Origin: Intestinimonas butyriciproducens
Lineage (GTDB): Bacteria; Bacillota; Clostridia; Oscillospirales; Oscillospiraceae
Direction: 5' to 3'
Length of the DNA stretch: 64,000 nt
Assembly (NCBI RefSeq): GCF_004154955.1
Contig: NZ_CP011524.1
Span: 2,356,001-2,420,000, forward strand
Both the position numbers and the translations under genes were made by a program. Below, piece by piece: positions 59,260-64,000 of this stretch (its first letter is position 1; every line of letters starts with the position of its first letter). The notes under the pieces are model-generated. The model saw only the letters and a program-made list of their open reading frames with translations. It did not search any database and had not been told where the DNA came from.

Positions 59260-59709
59260 ATGGAAATCAGAAAAGTTGAGAAGGATAAAAAGAAATACCT
59301 CGCCTTGCTGTTGTTGGCGGATGAGCAGGAGGACATGATCGACCGCTATCTGGAGCGTGGGACCATGTATGTGCTGGAGGACGGCGAAGTCAAAGCCGAG
59401 TGCGTGGTGGCTGCCGAGGGCGACGGCGTTCTGGAACTGAAAAACATCGCTGTGGAGCCGGGCTTTCAGGGCAAAGGCTATGGAAAGGCCCTAGTGGACT
59501 TCCTCATCCGAACCTATTCAGGACGCTATGCGGTGCTGCAGGTGGGCACTGGAGACAGCCTGTCCACCATCCCATTTTACGAGGCCTGCGGGTTTCGCAG
59601 GCACCATCTGGTGAAGAACTTCTTCACCGACCACTACGACCATCCTATCTATGAGTGCGGGGTCCAACTAGTGGATATGGTGTATCTGCAAAGGAAGATC
59701 GGAACATGA
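59260..59709 (+). CDS. GNAT acetyltransferase
   Basis: A 149-residue enzyme (ELKNIAVEPGFQGKGYGKALVDFLIRTY with the acetyl-CoA loop, STIPFYEACGFRRHH, NFFTDHYDHPIYE). Third gene of the RibD operon, 9 bp after the YoaP-type gene and overlapping the next gene by 4 bases. Confidence 0.93.
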   Translation: MEIRKVEKDKKKYLALLLLADEQEDMIDRYLERGTMYVLEDGEVKAECVVAAEGDGVLELKNIAVEPGFQGKGYGKALVDFLIRTYSGRYAVLQVGTGDSLSTIPFYEACGFRRHHLVKNFFTDHYDHPIYECGVQLVDMVYLQRKIGT

Positions 59710-60296
59710 ATTTGGGACTGCGTTTACTGGAGAAAAGGGACTTGCCCCAGTACAAGGCGGATATGCAGGGGGCATTCCAGCTGGGCGCCCAGGAGGGCGG
59801 CTGCTTCGCCGCCGGAGAGCTGGTGTTGCCGGAGTCCGACATCGACCGCTCCCTTGGCGCGGAGGGGGCCATCGCCTACAGGGCGGTGGAGGGCGGGCAA
59901 ATCGTCGGCGGGGCCATCGTTGTTTGGGACCGGGAGAAAAAGCTGGGCCATCTGGACTTGCTCTATGTCAAACACGGCACCGGCTGCATCACCGAGATCA
60001 ATGATCACCTCTTCGAGGGCCGCTACTCGCCCATGTGGATCGACGGCAAGAAGCATTCTCGCAACGTCTACGCCCACACCCGCGAGGAGTGTGAAGAAAA
60101 GCTGAAGGTGCTGATCGTAGAGATGAAGGCCGAGCTCGCGGAGCTGAAGAAGCAGAAGGCAAAAATCGGGAGCCAGCCCCAGGCTCGAGAGGGTAAGAAA
60201 CGGAAGAAACCGGAGCAGACGAAAAAAGCAAGTAAAAGACTCATCTCCAGATGTGCAGATAACTTCGCACACCAGGAGATGAGTTTTCTTGAATGA
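59706..60296 (+). CDS. Chimeric protein: GNAT N-terminus joined to an integrase-like fragment
   Basis: 196 residues. Residues 1-92 are the first two thirds of a GNAT acetyltransferase (GLRLLEKRDLPQYKADMQGAFQLGAQ, GGQIVGGAIVVWDREKKLGHLDLLYVKHG). Where the acetyl-CoA loop should follow (normally YVKHGTQGKGVG), the sequence switches to GTGCITEINDHLFEGRYSP..NVYAHTREECEEKLKVLIVEMKAELAELKKQKAK and a Lys-rich tail. The second part is the same domain as at 51920-52120. So a recombination event removed the GNAT 3' end and fused an element fragment in frame. Enzymatic activity is unlikely. Confidence 0.8.
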   Translation: MNLGLRLLEKRDLPQYKADMQGAFQLGAQEGGCFAAGELVLPESDIDRSLGAEGAIAYRAVEGGQIVGGAIVVWDREKKLGHLDLLYVKHGTGCITEINDHLFEGRYSPMWIDGKKHSRNVYAHTREECEEKLKVLIVEMKAELAELKKQKAKIGSQPQAREGKKRKKPEQTKKASKRLISRCADNFAHQEMSFLE

Positions 60297-60441
60297 AATT
60301 AGCTGTGGAACAGAAGTGGCTTTATTGGAACAGTAACATGGGATTAGAGGAATGATACCTGAGACGTTTTTTCGCAAATTCAAGAAAAGCTTTGAATATC
60401 ATATTCAAGCCTCTGTACTTCCTTGAACATAGCAGCCTTAA

Positions 60442-60714
60442 ACAGATTATCTACAGTTTGGATATCTCAAGGGCAGAGAGCAACGAGAGCTTGCAGACGA
60501 TCATCCCATCAAGGCGATTTACACCCGCCGCATGAACACGATCACTCAGTATCTCCACCGTGGTACTCTGGACGAGCAGACCGCTAAGGAGATGAAGCGG
60601 TTGGCGAAAAACAAACTGAAACGGGCGATCAAAGAGGTTGCTTACGCTCAAGGCGATTATGCCACGGAAATGGAACAGGATGCTTTGCTGAAAGAAGTAA
60701 AGGCGAAAATTTGA
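60442..60714 (+). pseudogene. 3' fragment of a conserved element gene, unidentified
   Basis: The frame reads TDYLQFGYLKGREQRELADDHPIKAIYTRRMNTITQYLHRGTLDEQTAKEMKRLAKNKLKRAIKEVAYAQGDYATEMEQDALLKEVKAKI without a start at its beginning; ATG 60532 lies inside. Composition and continuity show it was coding. The intact gene presumably lay to the left and was lost. Family not recognised. Confidence 0.55.
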
Positions 60715-60733
60715 ATTTGGAGGAAGATATAAT

Positions 60734-60814
60734 ATGGTGATTGAATACAGGAAAATAGGTATTTCTGAAAAGCAAGAATTAGCAGAAGTAATCTATAGTG
60801 TTCAAGATGGATTA
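60734..60814 (+). pseudogene. 5' fragment of a gene cut by the IS element
   Basis: ATG 60734 behind GGAGGAAG reads MVIEYRKIGISEKQELAEVIYSVQDGL and is then interrupted by the IS left end. It resembles the opening of an acetyltransferase, but too little remains to be sure. Its AT-rich codons differ from the neighbouring chromosome. Confidence 0.5.
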
Positions 60815-61661
60815 GGCCTTGTTTGAAAAATAAAAGTTGCACAATAAACCAAGCTATGCGAAGCTAATAGCATGAAACGATATGAACTAACAAAAGAACA
60901 ATGGGGACGAATCAAGCTGCTGCTGCCACCGGAAGAAACGGGGAAGCGGGGCCGCCCCCGGAAGGATAACCGGACCATGCTAAACGGGATGCTCTGGATC
61001 GTCCGGAGCGGTGCGCAGTGGCGTGAGCTGCCGGAGACCTATGGCCCTTGGCAGTCTATATACGCCCGATTCGCCAAATGGCGGGATGACGGCACTCTGG
61101 AAGCGGTATTCCACACACTGTCTGCGGACGCGGATATGGAGAACCTGAGCATGGACTCCACTTGCGTAAAGGTGCATGAAAGCGCAAATGGCGGGGAAAA
61201 AAACGGCGGATAAGGCGGTTGGCCGTACCAAAGGCGGGTGGAACACAAAACTCCACGCTGTCGTAGACGGTCTGGGAAACCCGGTGGAGTTCCTGCTCTC
61301 CGCTGGAAATGACCACGATTCGGTTCACGCTGTTGAACTGCTGAAAAAGGTCAGAATCGGCGGGAGTGCTGTACTGGCAGATCGGGCTTATGGCGCTCGG
61401 GCAATTCGGGAATACATCTCAGAGCACGGGGCCAGCTATGTGATCCCGCCGCAGAGCAACATTTCCGATCCCCGGCCGGTTGACTGGCATCTGTATAAGG
61501 AGCGCCATCTGGTGGAGTGTTTTTTCCAGAAAATCAAGTGGTTTCGCAGAATCGCCACCAGATATGACAAGTCGGATGCTTCCTTTCTCGCCTTCGTTTA
61601 TCTTGTCTCCATCGCTATTTTGTTGCTTTGGCACATTCTCTATCTTTTTTCAAACAAGGCC
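60815..61661. mobile_element. IS5-family insertion sequence (IS427-like), 847 bp
   Basis: Terminal inverted repeats GGCCTTGTTTGAAAAA (60815-60830) and its complement (61646-61661) frame two overlapping transposase frames. A TA flanks each side (60813-60814 and 61662-61663), consistent with a TA target duplication. Length and gene layout fit the IS427 subgroup of IS5. Confidence 0.88.
60872..61213 (+). CDS. IS5-family transposase, frame A
   Basis: A 113-residue product (YELTKEQWGRIKLLLPPEETGKRGRPRKDNRTMLNGMLWIVRSGAQWRELPETYGPWQSIYARFAKW), the DUF4096-type N-terminal part with the first catalytic Asp in LSMDSTCVKVHES. The full transposase needs a shift into frame B at the A7 run (61197-61203), by ribosomal or transcriptional slippage. 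Confidence 0.9.
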   Translation: MKRYELTKEQWGRIKLLLPPEETGKRGRPRKDNRTMLNGMLWIVRSGAQWRELPETYGPWQSIYARFAKWRDDGTLEAVFHTLSADADMENLSMDSTCVKVHESANGGEKNGG

Positions 61662-61664
61662 TAA
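61176..61664 (+). CDS. IS5-family transposase, frame B (DDE catalytic part)
   Basis: A 162-residue product (GRTKGGWNTKLHAVVDGLGNPVEFLLSAGNDHDSVHA, ADRAYGARAIREYI with the second Asp, ERHLVECFFQKIKWFRRIATRYDK with the catalytic Glu). It overlaps frame A by 38 bp and its stop codon uses the flanking TA. Probably made as an A-B fusion. Confidence 0.9.
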   Translation: MKAQMAGKKTADKAVGRTKGGWNTKLHAVVDGLGNPVEFLLSAGNDHDSVHAVELLKKVRIGGSAVLADRAYGARAIREYISEHGASYVIPPQSNISDPRPVDWHLYKERHLVECFFQKIKWFRRIATRYDKSDASFLAFVYLVSIAILLLWHILYLFSNKA

Positions 61665-61764
61665 GCTTCAAAATCTTGTCCAAGGCGGCACAGCGGATAA
61701 CAGTCTTGCAAAAGGCGTTGTACCTGCGCTGGATATATTCTTGATAGGCTATCTGGTCGGTCAT
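61662..61764 (-). pseudogene. 5' fragment of a mobile-element sigma-70-like gene, truncated by the IS
   Basis: On the minus strand ATG 61764 with AAAGGGG reads MTDQIAYQEYIQRRYNAFCKTVIRCAALDKILKL and then meets the IS. This matches the opening of small sigma-70-like regulators carried by integrative elements. It faces the + strand fragment on the other side, so the IS lies at a former recombination junction. Confidence 0.55.
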
Positions 61765-61935
61765 GGAAATTCCCCTTTCTGAATAATAGTGCGGGGCGGT
61801 GGCACTTCTTGCTGTCGCCCCTTGATTGCCTACCAGCAAAGGCGGGCGGGGCTGTCAACGGCTGCGCATATGCGCCGTTCATCTTGACCGTTGACTGGCT
61901 CGGCTGGGTTTGCTATTTACCCGACAAACTTGAAT
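61765..61935. other. Element-derived intergenic region
   Basis: No gene. It holds the upstream region of the truncated sigma-like gene and short element debris (GCAAAGGCGGGCGGGGC). Confidence 0.4.
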
Positions 61936-62703
61936 TTATTTTAAGCTATCACGTTTTACCTTCTTAAGCCTTACTATCATTACCATAGGAATTTCTTTGT
62001 TGGTTTTAAAACATTCTTCATAAAATCCATCAATGACAAATCCAGCTCTAAAACAAAGGTTAAAAATATCTTGTATGGAACGATGATAATAAATCTGCTC
62101 TTTCGGTTGCCCTTCAATCGCTATATCATAGTAACTGTGCGGTGTCATATATTTTTCAGTCAACGTGACAAAACAAGGGTGTTGCGTTGCAAAGACAAAA
62201 ATTCCGCTTTCCTGCAACAGTTCATAAACAGCCATAAGAAGTGGTTCAATATCCGTAATATCCATAATTGCCATATTAGAAACTGCTTTCGTAAAGGCTC
62301 GATTTCTTTTTAATTCTAATATACTTTTTCTATCGGTCGCATCCGCCACACAAAATTCAATTTGTTTTGCATATTGTGATTGCCGTCTTTTAGCCAATTC
62401 TATCATTTTTTTGCTGTAATCAAAAGCGACAACCGAAGCGCCTCTTTGTGCAAGATACGAAGAATAATTTCCATTGCCACACGCAATATCCAAAATGTAA
62501 TCCGCAGGATTAGGAGATAGAAGTTCCGTTACTTTGGGACGCACTACCTCTCTGTGAAATTCATTAGATTCGTCACCCATTGCATTATCCCAAAATTGTG
62601 CGTTCTCCTCCCAGATTTTTTTACTTTCCTCTGTTCCCATGTTCTCTCCCACTCCCCAAATTTGCTTTTTTGCTTCCATTAAATCTTCCTTACTATATTC
62701 CAT
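61936..62703 (-). CDS. Class I SAM-dependent methyltransferase, element cargo
   Basis: A 255-residue methyltransferase; ATG 62703 has GGAGGG upstream. Motif I is DYILDIACGNGNYSSYLA, motif II VVAFDYSKKMIELAKRR, motif III/post I FCVADATD. Marked AT-richness (about 37% GC) contrasts sharply with the GC-rich chromosome, showing recent transfer. It lies 50 bp downstream of tet(W) on the same strand; a methyltransferase gene is known in this position on tet(W)-bearing elements. Substrate unknown. Confidence 0.88.
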   Translation of the reverse strand: MEYSKEDLMEAKKQIWGVGENMGTEESKKIWEENAQFWDNAMGDESNEFHREVVRPKVTELLSPNPADYILDIACGNGNYSSYLAQRGASVVAFDYSKKMIELAKRRQSQYAKQIEFCVADATDRKSILELKRNRAFTKAVSNMAIMDITDIEPLLMAVYELLQESGIFVFATQHPCFVTLTEKYMTPHSYYDIAIEGQPKEQIYYHRSIQDIFNLCFRAGFVIDGFYEECFKTNKEIPMVMIVRLKKVKRDSLK

Positions 62704-62753
62704 TGTTACCCTCCATAACTTCTGATTGTTGCCGTCTTGACGATTATGTATCT

Positions 62754-64000
62754 TTACATTACCTTCTGAAACATATGGCGCACCTTGTCCAGGCGGCTGT
62801 TTGGACGGCGGGGCTGGATGACCGGCTGACCGACAGCGGCCTGATATCCTTTCAGCTCTGTAAGGCATACGCTCCGCCCGTTGGTGTAAAAGGCCAGATC
62901 AGTACGGTATGCCTGTATACAGCGGGCGGGAATCTCGCCAGTAAAGACAACTTCATCCTTTTTTACCTGGGCCGTTTCGATGGTGGCACAGTATTTCGGT
63001 GCATCATGATAAGCCCTGGAAAGGTATTCCTGGGGCGCATAGAGGATGAAGGAGAGATAAGGTTCCAGCAGCTGCGTCCCCGATTCCTTCAATGCCTGTT
63101 CCAATACAATCGGGGCCAATGAGCGGAAGTCCGCCGGCGTGCTGACCGGACTGTAATAAAGCCCGTATTCAAAGCAAATCTTACAGTCCGTTACGTTCCA
63201 GCCGAACAAGCCCTGCTCCAGCCCGTAACGGATACCATCCCTGACAGCGTTTTGAAAACTCTGGTTCAAGTATCCCAGCGAAACCCGGCTCTCGTATTGT
63301 ACACCGGAGCCAAGCGAGAGTGGTGTAACAGACAGTCCTATGGATGCCCAAAACGGGTTGGGCGGCACCTCGATATGGATGGTGTGGCTGGCTGCTTTGA
63401 GCGGCCGCTCCATATAAATGACGGAGGGTTCCTTTACCACTGTTTCAAGCTTGTATTTTTCCGACAGCAAAGCGGAAACAACCTCCAACTGCACCCGGCC
63501 CAAAAAAGAAAGAATGATCTCATGGGTGATGGAATCCACTTCGCAACGCAAAAGCGGGTCAGTATCCGCAAGTTGCGTAAGAGCGTCCAGCAGCCGTTCT
63601 CTTTGCGCTGCCGTTTTCGGCGCAATCGTCGTCCGCAGCATGGGGAGGGGGTCCTCGCGCCACCTTTTACGAGGGAGCCGGGTTTGGTCCCCTAATACAT
63701 CGTTTAACCTCACGCTGTCGCTGGGAAGGATAACAATTTCACCCTGATAAGCGGTGTCTGTCCGAACAATTTCCCCTTTGGATGGAATACGCATCTCTGT
63801 GATTTTCAGCTTTTCTCTCCCGGCCAGGGCCACCGTATCCCGCAGGCGCAGCGTTCCGCTGTATAACCGTAGATAGACACGCCGCTGGCCGCAATCGGTG
63901 TACTCAACCTTGAAAACGCTGCCGCATAGGGCGGCGCCCCCCTGTTCCCCAATCGGTTGGAACAGCCCTGTCACCGCATCCATCAACGGTTGAATGCCAA
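62754..64000 (-). CDS. tet(W): Ribosomal-protection tetracycline resistance protein Tet(W), C-terminal two thirds
   Basis: About 415 residues are in the window; the 5' end lies beyond position 64000. The protein is an EF-G-like GTPase that dislodges tetracycline from the ribosome. Visible: [23 protein letters not shown], domain II ([18 protein letters not shown]), [46 protein letters not shown], the domain IV loop SPVSTPADF that contacts 16S rRNA, and the C-terminus [18 protein letters not shown]. The sequence agrees with Tet(W) rather than Tet(M) or Tet(O) at the C-terminus. No disruption is seen in this part. Confidence 0.93.
   Translation of the reverse strand, partial: GIQPLMDAVTGLFQPIGEQGGAALCGSVFKVEYTDCGQRRVYLRLYSGTLRLRDTVALAGREKLKITEMRIPSKGEIVRTDTAYQGEIVILPSDSVRLNDVLGDQTRLPRKRWREDPLPMLRTTIAPKTAAQRERLLDALTQLADTDPLLRCEVDSITHEIILSFLGRVQLEVVSALLSEKYKLETVVKEPSVIYMERPLKAASHTIHIEVPPNPFWASIGLSVTPLSLGSGVQYESRVSLGYLNQSFQNAVRDGIRYGLEQGLFGWNVTDCKICFEYGLYYSPVSTPADFRSLAPIVLEQALKESGTQLLEPYLSFILYAPQEYLSRAYHDAPKYCATIETAQVKKDEVVFTGEIPARCIQAYRTDLAFYTNGRSVCLTELKGYQAAVGQPVIQPRRPNSRLDKVRHMFQKVM

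Overview
The window is a GC-rich (roughly 60%) chromosomal segment of a Gram-positive gut anaerobe. Low-GC-type housekeeping control (T-box, CIRCE/HrcA sites, Rrf2-iscS-nifU, L13-S9 operon), S-layer-homology surface proteins, LytR-CpsA-Psr and ECF transporters, together with high GC, point to Bacillota, class Clostridia, most likely an Oscillospiraceae member of the Flavonifractor/Intestinimonas/Lawsonibacter type. This placement is an inference from gene content; no 16S gene is present.

Layout. 0-9.8 kb: the end of a HlyD-type efflux adaptor, then an Fe-S/sulfur block (Rrf2 regulator, cysteine desulfurase, NifU scaffold), a methionine ABC transporter (metN, metI, and metQ behind a Met-specific T-box), cysK, an LCP cell-wall protein and a small ferredoxin. 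10.2-10.6 kb: two divergent tRNA-Leu genes. 10.7-26.2 kb: the most interesting part, two convergent loci each headed by a cobalamin riboswitch. The rightward locus encodes a secreted beta-propeller and a 1585-residue S-layer-anchored protein with a DUF4430 domain. The leftward operon encodes an S-layer-anchored alpha/alpha-barrel protein resembling the N-terminal domain of intrinsic factor/transcobalamin, a small unknown protein, a membrane-anchored DUF4430 protein (the fold of the C-terminal domain of the same vitamin B12 carriers), an ECF T protein, a DUF2284 protein and a fused ATPase-ATPase-S-component ECF protein. Together this looks like a Gram-positive B12 capture-and-import system built from separated halves of an intrinsic-factor-like receptor.

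26.4-49.8 kb is mostly core genome: a two-component system (kinase frameshifted), DeoR regulator divergent from a split transketolase, SGNH hydrolase, a MerR-RDD membrane regulator, htpG under CIRCE, two HPr-like proteins, a TtcA-like protein, rplM-rpsI, a copper-amine-oxidase-N surface protein, pyruvate carboxylase with a leader terminator, an anchored three-OB-like protein, clpB with a small XRE regulator, and hsp20 under a second CIRCE.

49.8-64 kb is accessory: cupin/MerR, a run of small acetyltransferase, GyrI-like, DUF3781/3788/3795, SRPBCC and TfoX proteins with several truncated or chimeric genes, then mobile-element debris, an IS5-family insertion sequence, a truncated sigma-factor gene, a methyltransferase and the 3' two-thirds of the ribosomal-protection tetracycline resistance gene tet(W), which runs off the right edge.
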